Shown here: piece by piece, positions 11,727 to 22,064 of the stretch
Layout: each line of letters opens with the position of its first letter
Numbering within the stretch: the first letter of the stretch is position 1
Origin: Burkholderia anthina
GTDB lineage: Bacteria > Pseudomonadota > Gammaproteobacteria > Burkholderiales > Burkholderiaceae
Length of the DNA stretch: 64,000 nucleotides
Direction: 5' to 3'
NCBI RefSeq assembly: GCF_001547525.1
Contig: NZ_CM003768.1
Coordinates: 1,426,001 to 1,490,000, forward strand
Program-made: the position numbers and the translations under genes
Notes under the pieces: model-generated
What the model saw: only the letters and a program-made list of their open reading frames with translations
Database searches by the model: none
What the model was told of the DNA's origin: nothing

Positions 11727-12652
11727 CGGCGAGCGCAACGGGCGCCGGCCGCGTGACGGTGGTCGGCAGCCTCAACATGGATCTCGTCGTGCGGGCGCCG
11801 CGGCTGCCGCTGCCGGGGGAAACGCTCGCCGGGCATGCGTTCGCGCAGGCGGCGGGCGGCAAGGGCGGCAACCAGGCCGTCGCCGCCGCCCGGCTCGGCG
11901 CGCAGGTCGCGATGATCGGCTGCGTCGGTGCGGATGCGCATGGCGCCGCGCTGCGCGCGGGCCTCGAGGCCGAGGGAATCGACTGCGCGGGGCTCGCGAC
12001 GAGCGTGTCGGCGTCGACCGGCGTCGCGCTGATCGTCGTCGACGACGGAAGCCAGAACGCGATCGTGATCGTCGCGGGCGGCAACGGCGAGGTCACGACC
12101 GATACGATCGCGCGGCACGAGGCCGCGCTGGCGGCGGCCGACGTGCTGATCTGCCAGCTCGAGACGCCGCCGGACGCGGTGTTCGCGGCGCTGTCGGCCG
12201 GGCGCCGCCTCGGCCGCACGGTGGTGCTCAATCCGGCGCCGGCCGTCGCGCCGCTGCCGGACGGCTGGCTGCCGCTCGTCGATTACCTGATCCCGAACGA
12301 GGTCGAGGCAGCCGCGCTGACCGGGCTGCCGGTGCGCGATCCGGCGCAGGCCGAAACCGCCGCGCGGGCGCTCCAGGCCGGCGGCGCGCGCAACGTGCTG
12401 ATCACGCTCGGCGCGCGCGGCGTGCTTGCGCTGACCGCCGACGGCGCCGCGCATCACTATCCGGCGCCGGTCGTGGAGGCCATCGACACGACGGCGGCCG
12501 GCGACACCTTCATCGGCGGCTTTTCCGCACGGCTCGCGGCCGGCGCGGACGTCGACACGGCCATCCGCTTCGCGCAACGCGCGGCGGCGCTGTCGGTCAC
12601 GCGCGCGGGCGCGCAGCCGTCGATTCCGACGCGCGCCGAATTGGCCGACTAG
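11723..12652 (+). CDS. rbsK: Ribokinase
   Basis: PfkB-family kinase that phosphorylates imported ribose to ribose 5-phosphate in the cytoplasm. The 309 residues show VVGSLNMDLVVRAPRLPLPG, the substrate-site signature GGKGGNQAVAAARLGA, and the C-terminal catalytic motif DTTAAGDTFIGGFSA with the base Asp. The start overlaps the rbsR stop. No rbsD (ribose mutarotase) is present in this cluster. Confidence 0.94.
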   Translation: MTASATGAGRVTVVGSLNMDLVVRAPRLPLPGETLAGHAFAQAAGGKGGNQAVAAARLGAQVAMIGCVGADAHGAALRAGLEAEGIDCAGLATSVSASTGVALIVVDDGSQNAIVIVAGGNGEVTTDTIARHEAALAAADVLICQLETPPDAVFAALSAGRRLGRTVVLNPAPAVAPLPDGWLPLVDYLIPNEVEAAALTGLPVRDPAQAETAARALQAGGARNVLITLGARGVLALTADGAAHHYPAPVVEAIDTTAAGDTFIGGFSARLAAGADVDTAIRFAQRAAALSVTRAGAQPSIPTRAELAD

Positions 12653-12936
12653 GGCCGGATCCCCGGTTTTCCGGTTCCATCGCGCTGCCGGTGCGTCGCA
12701 TGAGACGGCCGGCGGCGGCCCCGGCAATGCTTGGCGTTCCCACTGGCCTTTGGCGATTCCCCATCCCGACCCGAATTCCGTCATTTATTCAGACTTATGA
12801 AATAAACAGACGAATAATTCGAAATAAACACGCCAAAACCATCAAGTTATGCGTCGTGCGGTCGTAAATGCACCAAGTGAAGCAATGCTTCGAGCCAACG
12901 GGCCAGGCCCGTTCATGACGACGCAACACAGGATGG

Positions 12937-14712
12937 ATGATGGTGTTCAGGAACCTGACGATTCGGGCGCGCATCGGTTTCACGATGGCGTTTCTGGCGG
13001 TACTGCTGGCGGTCACCGGCGTGCTCGGTCTGCACGGGATGACGCGTTCGAACGATTCGACGCGCGAGATTTTCACGAACCAGATGCCGAGCGCGGTCGA
13101 CGTGGCGATGGCGGAAATGTTCGCCGCGCGCGAGCGCCTCGCGCTCGACCGTGCCGCGCTGCTGGCCGGCACGCCCGACTCGGCGGCGGCCATCGAGCGC
13201 AGCCGCGCGATGCGGGCGCAATCGGACGCCTGGTGGCAGAAGTACCTTGCGCTGCCGCGCGACGCCGACGAGGACCGGCTCGCACAGGACGTCGTCGCCC
13301 GGCGCAAGGTGTTGCAGAGCAGCTGCGACGCGTTCGCGAGCGCGGTCGCGGCCGGCGATCACGAGCGGATCGGCGACGGCGCCAAGCAGCTTCAGGCGCG
13401 CTATACCGAGCTGGCCGCGGCCGGTGAAGCGCTGCGCGGCTTCCAGTTCACCAATGCGCAAGCGCGCTTCGATCAGGCCGAATCGGTGTTCGAGACGATG
13501 CGCGTGCTGTCGATCGTCGTGCTGCTGGTCGGCATCGGCGCCGCGGTGCTGTCGTGGCTGACGCTGAGCCGCGCGATCGGCCGCCCGATCGCCGACGCGC
13601 TGTCGCATTTCGACGCGATCGCCGCGGGCGACCTGCGCCGGCCGATCGTCGTGGACCGGCGCGACGAGATGGGCCAGTTGCTGGCGGGCCTCGCGAGGAT
13701 GCAGCGCGGGCTCGTCGACACGGTGCGCACCATGCGCGGCGGCAGCGAGTCGATCGCGACCGCGGCCCGCCAGATCGCCGCCGGCAACATCGACCTGTCG
13801 TCGCGTACCGAGGAACAGGCTGCTGCGCTGCAGGAAACCGCGTCCAGCATGGAGCAACTGACGGGCACCGTGAAGCAGAATGCGGACAATGCGCGTCAGG
13901 CAAGCTCGCTGGCGGCGAATGCGTCCGAAATTGCGAACAAGGGCAACACGGTGGTCGGCCAGGTGGTCGGCACGATGGGGGAAATCAACGACAGCTCGGC
14001 GAAAATCGCGGACATCATCGCGATCATCGAGGGAATCGCGTTCCAGACCAACATTCTGGCGCTGAATGCGGCCGTCGAAGCCGCACGGGCGGGCGAGGAA
14101 GGCCGCGGCTTCGCGGTCGTCGCGGGCGAAGTGCGCAGCCTCGCGCAGCGCTCGTCGAGCGCGGCGAAGGAAATCAAGGCGCTGATCGACGCGTCGGTGG
14201 AGCGTATCCGGACGGGCTCGACGCTGGTCGACGAGGCGGGACGCACGATGAGCGACGTGATCGGCGCGGTCCAGCGCGTGACGGACATCATGGGCGAGAT
14301 CGCTGCGGCGTCCGAGGAACAGAGCGGCGGGATCGACCAGGTGGCGCGCGCGGTCGCGCAGATGGACGAGGTCACGCAGCAGAATGCCGCGCTCGTCGAG
14401 GAAGCCGCCGCCGCCGCGCAGTCGCTCGAGGAGCAGGCGGCCCGCCTGCGCGAAACGGCGGCGGTATTCCAGCTCGACGACGAGGCGGCACGTGCGGGCA
14501 CCGTCGTTGCGGTTGCCGCACGTCACGCGCCTCGCGCGCCTTCCGCGCCGGCTGCTGCGCCCGCACCGGCTGCCGCGCGCGTCGAACGCGAGGCCGCGCC
14601 GAAACGCGCGAGCACCGCGACGCCGGCGCGCAAGCCCGCCGCCGTGTCGGCCGCCCCCGCACCCGCGCCGGCAGCGGCGACCGCCGGTGGCGACGACTGG
14701 GAGACGTTCTGA
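12937..14712 (+). CDS. Methyl-accepting chemotaxis protein (transmembrane chemoreceptor)
   Basis: A 591-residue chemoreceptor. One N-terminal membrane helix (about 8-30) is followed by a periplasmic four-helix-bundle ligand domain of the Tar type, with [20 protein letters not shown] in it. A second helix (about 189-207, [17 protein letters not shown]) and a HAMP linker lead to a long cytoplasmic signalling coiled coil with the hairpin tip [21 protein letters not shown] Pro/Ala-rich flexible tail ends in DDWETF, close to the NWETF pentapeptide that tethers CheR/CheB in high-abundance receptors. ATG occurs twice in tandem (12937 and 12940). The ligand cannot be read from the sequence. Confidence 0.93.
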   Translation: MMVFRNLTIRARIGFTMAFLAVLLAVTGVLGLHGMTRSNDSTREIFTNQMPSAVDVAMAEMFAARERLALDRAALLAGTPDSAAAIERSRAMRAQSDAWWQKYLALPRDADEDRLAQDVVARRKVLQSSCDAFASAVAAGDHERIGDGAKQLQARYTELAAAGEALRGFQFTNAQARFDQAESVFETMRVLSIVVLLVGIGAAVLSWLTLSRAIGRPIADALSHFDAIAAGDLRRPIVVDRRDEMGQLLAGLARMQRGLVDTVRTMRGGSESIATAARQIAAGNIDLSSRTEEQAAALQETASSMEQLTGTVKQNADNARQASSLAANASEIANKGNTVVGQVVGTMGEINDSSAKIADIIAIIEGIAFQTNILALNAAVEAARAGEEGRGFAVVAGEVRSLAQRSSSAAKEIKALIDASVERIRTGSTLVDEAGRTMSDVIGAVQRVTDIMGEIAAASEEQSGGIDQVARAVAQMDEVTQQNAALVEEAAAAAQSLEEQAARLRETAAVFQLDDEAARAGTVVAVAARHAPRAPSAPAAAPAPAAARVEREAAPKRASTATPARKPAAVSAAPAPAPAAATAGGDDWETF

Positions 14713-15263
14713 TTCGCGTGCGCCGCGTATCTATCCCCATTTGGTGACGACGACGCCCGCGATCCGCGGGCGTTGCCGTTTCTGCGGCGGACGAAATGTG
14801 ACAGCGCGGACGAGTCGATCGCGCATCGGCAGGTGTGCCGAGCGTCGCGCACCGAGAGATTCGCCGGAATGCGCTGCGTGCGCGTCATGTTCCCGCGTTC
14901 GTCGTACGGGTATGTCCGTAAGGGACTGCGAAAAAAATTTGTAACGGTTCGCGCGGCGTGTCATCGCACGCGGCCGCTCGAACGTAAAGGGATGAAGGGA
15001 GGAGGTGGCGACGTCGGAGGTGTCCAACGCACGAGACGTTTCGGTGTTCGACGAGACGCGGCGGATGCAGTTTCTGCGGCTCGGGAAATCGATTGTAAAA
15101 CGACGAAATGCGTTGTCCAAGCGGTGTTGTCGAGAATGACGAACTTCATACGAAGAGTTCGTGAAAAAAAATAAGAAAGGGTTTAGGATGAATTCGAACG
15201 CGCTTGCTTCTGCGCAGTCATACGAAGGCAGGCACGTCTTCAGACTCAGGCGAGGGAGGTAGC
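14713..15263. other. 551-bp non-coding leader between the chemoreceptor gene and prkA
   Basis: Holds the chemoreceptor terminator at its left end and presumably the prkA promoter. A dyad ACGAACT/AGTTCGT (15139-15145 and 15156-15162), followed by an A-run, lies about 100 bp before prkA and could be an operator. No coding frame in it is convincing. Confidence 0.4.
14753..14780 (+). terminator. Probable terminator after the chemoreceptor gene
   Basis: ACGCCCGCG and CGCGGGCGT form a perfect 9-bp stem with a 3-nt loop (14753-14773), 40 bp past the stop codon. The following TTGCCGTT is only weakly U-rich. Confidence 0.55.
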
Positions 15264-17186
15264 ATGGATATTTACAGCAGCTTCGCGAACCGCTTCGAAA
15301 AAACGCGAGAGGAAGAGCTCTCGCTGGAGGAGTATCTCGCGCTCTGCAAGAACGATCCATCCGCGTACGCGACGGCTGGTGAACGCATGCTGGAAGCAAT
15401 CGGGGAACCTGAACAGATCGATACCCGCAACGACCCGCGCCTGTCGCGGATCTTCGCGAACAAGGTCATCAAGGTGTATCCGGCATTCCGTGAGTTCTAC
15501 GGAATGGAGGAGGTGATCGAGCAGGTGGTCGCGTACTTCCGCCACGCTGCGCAAGGTCTTGAAGAGAAGAAGCAGATCCTCTATCTGCTGGGCCCGGTGG
15601 GCGGCGGCAAGTCGTCGATCGCCGAGCGCCTGAAGCAACTGATGGAGCGCGTGCCGTTCTATGCGCTGAAGGGCTCACCCGTCAACGAGTCGCCGCTCGG
15701 GCTGTTCGACTACGACGAGGATGGGCCGATCCTCGAGGAGCAATACGGCATTCCGCGCCGCTACCTGAAAAGCATCCTGAGTCCGTGGGCCGTCAAGCGC
15801 CTGCACGAATACAACGGCGACATCCGCCAGTTCCGCGTGGTGCGCCGCTATCCGTCGATCCTGCGGCAGGTCGGCATCGCGAAGACGGAGCCGGGCGACG
15901 AGAACAACCAGGACATCTCCTCGCTGGTCGGCAAGGTCGACATCCGCAAGCTCGAGCAATACGCGCAGGACGATGCCGACGCGTACAGCTACTCGGGCGG
16001 CCTGTGCCTCGCGAACCAGGGCCTGCTCGAATTCGTCGAAATGTTCAAGGCGCCGATCAAGGTGCTGCACCCGCTGCTGACCGCGACGCAGGAAGGCAAC
16101 TTCAAGGGTACCGAAGGTTTCGGCGCGATTCCGTTCGACGGCGTGATTCTTGCGCACTCGAACGAGTCGGAGTGGAAGGCTTTCCGCAACAACCGCAACA
16201 ACGAGGCACTGCTCGACCGGATCTTCGTCGTGAAGGTGCCGTACTGCCTGCGCGTGTCGGAAGAGATCAAGATCTACGAGAAGCTGATCCGCAATTCGTC
16301 GCTGGCCGAGGCCGTATGCGCGCCGGGCACGCTGAAGATGATGTCGCAGTTCTCGGTGCTGTCGCGCCTGCACGAGCCGGAGAATTCGAGCCTGTTCTCG
16401 AAGATGCAGGTGTACGACGGCGAGAATCTGAAGGACACCGATCCGAAGGCGAAGTCGTACCAGGAGTATCGCGACTACGCGGGCGTGGACGAAGGGATGA
16501 CCGGCGTGTCGACACGCTTCGCGTTCAAGATCCTGTCGCGCGTGTTCAACTTCGACACGAGCGAGGTCGCGGCGAACCCGGTGCATTTGATGTACGTGCT
16601 CGAACAGCAGATCGAACGCGAGCAGTTCCCGCCGGAAACCGAGCAGAAGTACCTGTCGTTCGTGAAGGACGTGCTCGCGTCGCGCTATGCGGAGTTCATC
16701 GGCAAGGAGATCCAGACGGCGTATCTCGAGTCGTATTCGGAGTACGGCCAGAACATCTTCGACCGCTACGTCACGTATGCGGACTTCTGGATCCAGGACC
16801 AGGAATTCCGCGATCACGACACGGGCGAGAGCTTCGATCGCGCCGCGCTGAACGCGGAGCTGGAGAAGATCGAGAAGCCGGCCGGGATCAGCAATCCGAA
16901 GGATTTCCGCAACGAGATCGTGAACTTCGTGCTGCGCGCACGGGCGGCGAACGCCGGCAAGAACCCCGTGTGGACGAGCTACGAGAAGTTGCGGGTCGTG
17001 ATCGAGAAGAAGATGTTCTCGAATACCGAGGAACTGTTGCCGGTCATTTCGTTCAACGCGAAGGGCTCGGCGGAGGAGCAGCGCAAGCATGAGGACTTTG
17101 TGAACCGGATGGTCGCGAAGGGCTATACGCCGAAGCAGGTGAGGCTGCTTTGCGACTGGTACCTGCGCGTGCGCAAGTCGTCATGA
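15264..17186 (+). CDS. prkA: PrkA-type serine protein kinase / AAA+ protein
   Basis: Homologue of YeaG/PrkA, an AAA+ ATPase with a kinase-like C-terminal domain involved in stress, nitrogen-starvation and stationary-phase adaptation in enterobacteria. The 640 residues contain the P-loop LGPVGGGKSSIAERL near 108-122, the ATPase-core segment VILAHSNESEWKAF, and a C-terminal region ending RLLCDWYLRVRKSS. The start at 15264 follows GGGAGGT and gives MDIYSSFANRFEKTREEELS, the conserved family N-terminus. It is followed by yeaH and spoVR, the same trio as E. coli yeaG-yeaH plus ycgB. Confidence 0.95.
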   Translation: MDIYSSFANRFEKTREEELSLEEYLALCKNDPSAYATAGERMLEAIGEPEQIDTRNDPRLSRIFANKVIKVYPAFREFYGMEEVIEQVVAYFRHAAQGLEEKKQILYLLGPVGGGKSSIAERLKQLMERVPFYALKGSPVNESPLGLFDYDEDGPILEEQYGIPRRYLKSILSPWAVKRLHEYNGDIRQFRVVRRYPSILRQVGIAKTEPGDENNQDISSLVGKVDIRKLEQYAQDDADAYSYSGGLCLANQGLLEFVEMFKAPIKVLHPLLTATQEGNFKGTEGFGAIPFDGVILAHSNESEWKAFRNNRNNEALLDRIFVVKVPYCLRVSEEIKIYEKLIRNSSLAEAVCAPGTLKMMSQFSVLSRLHEPENSSLFSKMQVYDGENLKDTDPKAKSYQEYRDYAGVDEGMTGVSTRFAFKILSRVFNFDTSEVAANPVHLMYVLEQQIEREQFPPETEQKYLSFVKDVLASRYAEFIGKEIQTAYLESYSEYGQNIFDRYVTYADFWIQDQEFRDHDTGESFDRAALNAELEKIEKPAGISNPKDFRNEIVNFVLRARAANAGKNPVWTSYEKLRVVIEKKMFSNTEELLPVISFNAKGSAEEQRKHEDFVNRMVAKGYTPKQVRLLCDWYLRVRKSS

Positions 17187-17311
17187 CACGCGCGGTATCG
17201 CGCCCGTACGGCGAGTCCGTACGGGCACTTTCAGAGGCGCCACCCGCATGACGGCAGACGGCATGCGCGGCGAGTGCCCCGGCAGATCGACTTTCGAGCG
17301 GGAGACCGGGA

Positions 17312-18580
17312 GTGCTTCATCAAATCATCGACCGCAGGCTGGCCGGCAAGAACAAGAGCATCGCCAATCGCGAACGCTTCCTGCGTCGCGTCAAGAACTA
17401 CATTCGTCGCGCCGTGTCCGACGCGGTGCGCGACCGTAGCATCAAGGATATCCAGAGCACGCAGAGTATCACGATCCCGCGCAAGGACATCGCGGAGCCG
17501 AATTTCCGGCACGCGCCGGGCGGGCGTCGTGAATACGTGCACCCGGGCAACGAGGACTACGTGCGCGGCGACAAGATCCCGCGTCCGCAAGGCGGCTCGG
17601 GGGGCGGCGGCAGTCAGGCGAGCAACGAGGGCGAAGGGCAGGACGACTTCGTGTTCGAGCTGTCGCGCGACGAGTTCATGCAGTACTTCTTCGACGATCT
17701 CGAACTGCCGCGCCTCGTGAAGACGCACCTGCTGACGGTGCCGAGCTGGAAGAACGTGCGCGCGGGCTGGTCGGCGGAAGGCACGCCGAACAACATCGAC
17801 GTCGTGCGTTCGCTGCGCAGCGCGCTCGGCCGGCGCATCGCGCTCGGCTCGCCGCTCGTCAACGAGTTGCGCGAGCTCGAGGCGCAGCTCGAAGCGCTGA
17901 AGAGCGACCCGGAAGACCGCCGCGCGGAAATCGCGACGCTCGAAGCCGAGATCCATCACCTGAAAGGGCGCATCTGGCGGATTCCGTTCATCGATCCGTT
18001 CGACCTGCGCTACATCAACCGCGTGAAGCAGCCGCAGCCGTCGAGCCAGGCCGTGATGTTCTGCCTGATGGACGTGTCGGGCTCGATGGACGAGCAGCGC
18101 AAGGATCTTGCAAAGCGCTTCTTCATCCTGCTTTACCTGTTCCTCAAGCGCAACTACGAGCGCATCGAAGTGGTGTTCATCCGCCACCACACGCGGGCCG
18201 AGGAGGTCGACGAGGACACCTTCTTCCATTCGACCGAAAGCGGCGGCACGGTGGTGTCGAGCGCGCTCGAACTGATGCGCAAGGTGATGGACGAGCGCTA
18301 CTCGCCGACCGAGTGGAACATCTACGGCGCGCAGGCGTCCGACGGCGACAACTGGACTGACGATTCGCCCAAGTGTCGCAAAATCCTGGAAGAGGATATC
18401 CTCACCAAGACGCGTTACTTCGCGTATATCCAGGTCGCGCCGGAAGAGCAGAACCTGTGGCTGGAATACGCGCAACTGGCCCTGTCGCAACCGCATCTCG
18501 CGATGAAAAAAGTGGAATCGGCTGCGGACATTTACCCAGTGTTTCGCGAATTGTTCGAAAAGCAGGTGGAAATGTCATGA
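17312..18580 (+). CDS. yeaH: YeaH-family (DUF444) von Willebrand A-like protein
   Basis: 422-residue DUF444 protein, functional partner of PrkA; its biochemical role is unknown. It begins at GTG 17312 with GGGAG upstream: MLHQIIDRRLAGKNKSIANR. The N-terminal half is basic, followed by a Gly/Ser linker near residue 100. A vWA-like domain with a MIDAS-type DVSGSMDEQRK motif starts near residue 252. Its stop overlaps a possible ATG for the next gene. Confidence 0.93.
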   Translation: MLHQIIDRRLAGKNKSIANRERFLRRVKNYIRRAVSDAVRDRSIKDIQSTQSITIPRKDIAEPNFRHAPGGRREYVHPGNEDYVRGDKIPRPQGGSGGGGSQASNEGEGQDDFVFELSRDEFMQYFFDDLELPRLVKTHLLTVPSWKNVRAGWSAEGTPNNIDVVRSLRSALGRRIALGSPLVNELRELEAQLEALKSDPEDRRAEIATLEAEIHHLKGRIWRIPFIDPFDLRYINRVKQPQPSSQAVMFCLMDVSGSMDEQRKDLAKRFFILLYLFLKRNYERIEVVFIRHHTRAEEVDEDTFFHSTESGGTVVSSALELMRKVMDERYSPTEWNIYGAQASDGDNWTDDSPKCRKILEEDILTKTRYFAYIQVAPEEQNLWLEYAQLALSQPHLAMKKVESAADIYPVFRELFEKQVEMS

Positions 18581-18732
18581 CGAGCCGCCATCTGCACAAC
18601 GAGTCGCGCGGCTACGAGCCGCGCCCTTCCGGCGACGACACGGCCGGCCCTGCCGCATCGCAGCAACCCGGGCAGGCCGAGCCGCCGCCGCCGGCCGCCG
18701 ACTTGCCCGGTTCCGGGCAAAAGGAAGCGCGT

Positions 18733-20256
18733 ATGAACGTTGCCGAACGCAAGCCGCTGCCGTGCCCGTCCGACTGGACGTTCGAATTGCTCGAGGAATA
18801 CGACACGCACATCTCGCAGGTTGCCGAACAATACGAGCTCGACATCTACCCGATCCAGCTCGAACTGATCAGCGCCGAGCAGATGATGGACGCGTATGCG
18901 TCGGTCGGGATGCCCGTCAACTACCGTCACTGGTCGTTCGGCAAGCACTTCCTCGCGACCGAGAAGAGCTACCGCCGCGGGCAGATGGGCCTGGCCTACG
19001 AAATCGTCATCAATTCGAACCCGTGCATCGCGTATCTGATGGAAGAGAACACGATGACGATGCAGGCGCTCGTCATCGCGCACGCGGCGTACGGGCACAA
19101 TTCGTTCTTCAAGGGCAACTACCTGTTCAGGCTGTGGACGGACGCGCACGCGATCATCGACTATCTCGTGTACGCGAAGAATTACGTCGCGGAATGCGAG
19201 GAGCGCTACGGTCTCGATCGCGTCGAGGAACTGCTCGACTCGTGCCATGCGCTGATGAACTACGGCGTCGACCGCTACAAGCGGCCGCAGAAGCCGTCGC
19301 TGTCGAAGGAAGCGGCGCTGCGGCGCGAGCGCGAGGCGTACCTGCAATCGCAGGTCAACGAACTGTGGCGCACGCTGCCGGGCAAGAAGCCCGAGCTGAC
19401 GGAGGAGCAGGAAGACCGCTATCCGCCCGAGCCACAGGAGAACCTGCTGTATTTCGCGGAGAAGAATGCGCCGCTGCTCGAACCGTGGGAGCGGGAGGTG
19501 ATCCGCATCGTGCGCAAGATCGGCCAGTATTTCTATCCGCAGCGGCAGACGCAGGTGATGAACGAAGGCTGGGCGACGTTCTGGCACTACACGCTGCTCA
19601 ATACGCTGTACAACCAGGGGAAGCTGGAAGACGGCTTCATGATGGAGTTCCTGCACTCGCACAGCAACGTGGTCTACCAGCCGCCCGTCACGAAGCCGTA
19701 CTACAGCGGGATCAACCCGTATGCGCTCGGCTTCTCGATGATGAGCGACATTCGCCGGATCTGCGAAGCGCCGACGGAAGAGGACTACAAGTGGTTTCCG
19801 GAGATCGCGGGCACGCCGTGGCTGCCGGCGATGCACTACGCGATGCGCAACTTCAAGGACGAGAGCTTCATCGCGCAGTACCTGTCGCCGAACCTGATCC
19901 GCGAGATGCGGCTGTTCTCGGTGCTCGACGACGACATGCGCGATTCGCTCGAGGTATCGGCGATCCACGACGATTCCGGCTATCAGTACGTGCGGCAGGC
20001 GTTGTCGCGGCAGTACGACATCCATCACCGCGAGCCGAATATCCAGGTATGGGCCGTCAACACGCGCGGCGACCGCAGCCTCACGCTGCGCCACTTCATG
20101 ACCGACAACCGCCACCTGTCGAACGACAGCGACGAAGTGCTCAAGCACATGGCGCGGCTCTGGCAGTTCGACGTGTACCTGGAAAGCGTCGACGAGGCCG
20201 GCACCGTGCGCAAGCGCTACGAGTGCCGCTACGTGCCGCCGGAGGTACGCGTGTGA
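18733..20256 (+). CDS. SpoVR family protein (YcgB homologue)
   Basis: SpoVR-like protein; the B. subtilis member affects spore cortex, while the proteobacterial YcgB role is undefined beyond its link with PrkA/YeaH. Conserved blocks include SVGMPVNYRHWSFGKHF, NPCIAYLMEENTMTMQALV, HAAYGHNSFFKGNYLF and QTQVMNEGWATFWHYT. ATG 18733 gives 507 residues, close to E. coli YcgB, and has AAGGA upstream. An in-frame ATG at 18577 overlaps the yeaH stop (ATGA) with AGGTGG before it; it would add 52 Pro/Ala-rich residues and is a serious alternative. Confidence 0.92.
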   Translation: MNVAERKPLPCPSDWTFELLEEYDTHISQVAEQYELDIYPIQLELISAEQMMDAYASVGMPVNYRHWSFGKHFLATEKSYRRGQMGLAYEIVINSNPCIAYLMEENTMTMQALVIAHAAYGHNSFFKGNYLFRLWTDAHAIIDYLVYAKNYVAECEERYGLDRVEELLDSCHALMNYGVDRYKRPQKPSLSKEAALRREREAYLQSQVNELWRTLPGKKPELTEEQEDRYPPEPQENLLYFAEKNAPLLEPWEREVIRIVRKIGQYFYPQRQTQVMNEGWATFWHYTLLNTLYNQGKLEDGFMMEFLHSHSNVVYQPPVTKPYYSGINPYALGFSMMSDIRRICEAPTEEDYKWFPEIAGTPWLPAMHYAMRNFKDESFIAQYLSPNLIREMRLFSVLDDDMRDSLEVSAIHDDSGYQYVRQALSRQYDIHHREPNIQVWAVNTRGDRSLTLRHFMTDNRHLSNDSDEVLKHMARLWQFDVYLESVDEAGTVRKRYECRYVPPEVRV

Positions 20257-20284
20257 TCGTCGCGGTCGAACATGTTTGCATCCG

Positions 20285-20309
20285 ACGCCAGCCTGCCGGC
20301 TGGCGTTTT
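20285..20309 (+). terminator. Rho-independent terminator of the prkA-yeaH-spoVR operon
   Basis: ACGCCAGCC pairs with GGCTGGCGT (9 bp, loop TGCC) and runs into TTTT, 29 bp past the spoVR stop. Confidence 0.85.
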
Positions 20310-20489
20310 CATATGACGAACGGGTGACGGGAGAAAAATTTTCTACATCCGGACGAACCCGCAAAGCCTGTTACTTTACATTTCGCTAAAATCCCGTAGC
20401 GCCGTGCGCCGGAACCGGTGCCACGCGCGACCGCACGCGGCGGCCCCGGCCGTCTCGCCCAGAAAGCACTAAAAGGAACAGACCAACCC

Positions 20490-21794
20490 ATGGACGTCCA
20501 GACCGACCAAGCTGCGCTGTCCGCGCATGACACCCGGCGGCGCGTGTTCGCCATCGTCGGCGCCTCATCGGGCAACCTCGTCGAGTGGTTCGACTTCTAC
20601 ATCTACTCGTTCTGCGCGCTGTACTTCGCGCCGGCGTTCTTCCCGAGCGGCAACACGACGACGCAGTTGCTGAACACGGCCGGCGTGTTCGCGGCCGGCT
20701 TCCTGATGCGTCCGATCGGCGGCTGGCTGTTCGGCCGCATCGCCGACCGTCATGGCCGGCGCGCGGCGATGATGATCTCGGTGCTGATGATGTGCGGCGG
20801 CTCGCTCGTGATCGCGGTGCTGCCGACCTATGCGCAGATCGGCGCGCTCGCGCCGGCGCTGCTGCTGGTCGCACGGCTGTTCCAGGGCCTGTCGGTGGGC
20901 GGCGAGTACGGGACGAGCGCGACCTACATGAGTGAAGTGGCGCTCAAGGGCCGTCGCGGCTTCTTCGCGTCGTTCCAGTACGTGACGCTGATCGGCGGCC
21001 AGCTGTGCGCGCTGCTGGTGCTCGTGATCCTGCAGCAGACGCTGTCGGCCGGCGAGCTGAAGGCATGGGGCTGGCGCATTCCGTTCGTGGTCGGCGCGGC
21101 GGCCGCGCTGATTTCGCTGTACCTGCGCAAGTCGCTCGACGAGACGTCGACGAGCGCGTCGCGCGACAAGAAGGACGCGGGCACGATCCGCGGCGTGTGG
21201 CAGCACAAGGGCGCGTTTTTCACGGTGGTCGGCTTCACGGCCGGCGGCTCGCTGATCTTCTACACATTCACGACGTACATGCAGAAATACCTCGTGAACA
21301 CGGCCGGCATGCACGCGAAGACGGCCAGCAACGTGATGACCGTCGCGCTGCTCGTCTACATGCTGATGCAGCCGGTGTTCGGCGCGCTGTCGGACAAGAT
21401 CGGCCGCCGCACGTCGATGATCCTGTTCGGTTCGTTCGCGGTGATCGGCACGGTGCCGCTGATGCATGCGCTGAAGGACGTGACGAGCCCGGTGGCCGCC
21501 TTCGTGCTGGTGACGGTCGCGCTGGCGATCGTCAGTTTCTACACGTCGATCAGCGGCCTCATCAAGGCCGAGATGTTCCCGCCGGAAGTGCGCGCGATGG
21601 GCGTCGGCCTGTCGTATGCGGTGGCGAACGCGATCTTCGGCGGCTCGGCCGAGTACGTCGCGCTGTGGTTCAAGTCGATCGGCAGCGAGGAAACCTTCTA
21701 CTGGTACGTGACCGTGCTGTGCGCGATCTCGCTGATCGTGTCGTGGCGGATGCGCGATCCGAGCAAGGAAGGGTACCTGCGTCACGAGCCGTGA
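20490..21794 (+). CDS. kgtP: Alpha-ketoglutarate permease (MFS, metabolite:H+ symporter family)
   Basis: Inner-membrane proton symporter for 2-oxoglutarate. The 434 residues (E. coli KgtP 432) have 12 predicted helices. The N-terminal region [19 protein letters not shown], the loop 2-3 motif [49 protein letters not shown] and [11 protein letters not shown] are nearly identical to remembered E. coli KgtP. The start at 20490 follows AAGGAACAG. It is monocistronic between two terminators. Confidence 0.93.
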   Translation: MDVQTDQAALSAHDTRRRVFAIVGASSGNLVEWFDFYIYSFCALYFAPAFFPSGNTTTQLLNTAGVFAAGFLMRPIGGWLFGRIADRHGRRAAMMISVLMMCGGSLVIAVLPTYAQIGALAPALLLVARLFQGLSVGGEYGTSATYMSEVALKGRRGFFASFQYVTLIGGQLCALLVLVILQQTLSAGELKAWGWRIPFVVGAAAALISLYLRKSLDETSTSASRDKKDAGTIRGVWQHKGAFFTVVGFTAGGSLIFYTFTTYMQKYLVNTAGMHAKTASNVMTVALLVYMLMQPVFGALSDKIGRRTSMILFGSFAVIGTVPLMHALKDVTSPVAAFVLVTVALAIVSFYTSISGLIKAEMFPPEVRAMGVGLSYAVANAIFGGSAEYVALWFKSIGSEETFYWYVTVLCAISLIVSWRMRDPSKEGYLRHEP

Positions 21795-21828
21795 TCGATT
21801 GCGCCGTGCGCGCATGTGCATCGTGACG

Positions 21829-21856
21829 AACGTCCCGCCAGCGGCGGGACGTTTTC
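21829..21856 (+). terminator. Rho-independent terminator of kgtP
   Basis: AACGTCCCGCC and GGCGGGACGTT form a perfect 11-bp stem with loop AGC, followed by TTC, 35 bp after the kgtP stop. Confidence 0.85.
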
Positions 21857-22035
21857 GTTGGTGCGCGCGATTCCGCCGGGGCGACGCGCGGTCGGGATCC
21901 GGTGCCGGAGCCTGGACAGGCGCGGGCATGAGCGTACGCCGTCATATCGATATGGAAATCGATTCGTTGCCTGTTGCGGGCGATTTCCTTACTCTGAACC
22001 CGTAGTTCGTGTGACACCTCCTTGACTGGGATTCG

Positions 22036-22064
22036 CGCCCGCTGCTTGCAGCGGGCGTTTTTTT
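22036..22064 (+). terminator. Second strong terminator with no recognised gene in front
   Basis: CGCCCGCTGC and GCAGCGGGCG form a perfect 10-bp stem with a TT loop, followed by TTTTTTT. It lies 180 bp beyond the kgtP terminator. A 25-codon frame (21928-22005, MSVRRHIDMEIDSLPVAGDF) ends just before it, so it may end a small mRNA or sRNA. Confidence 0.8.
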
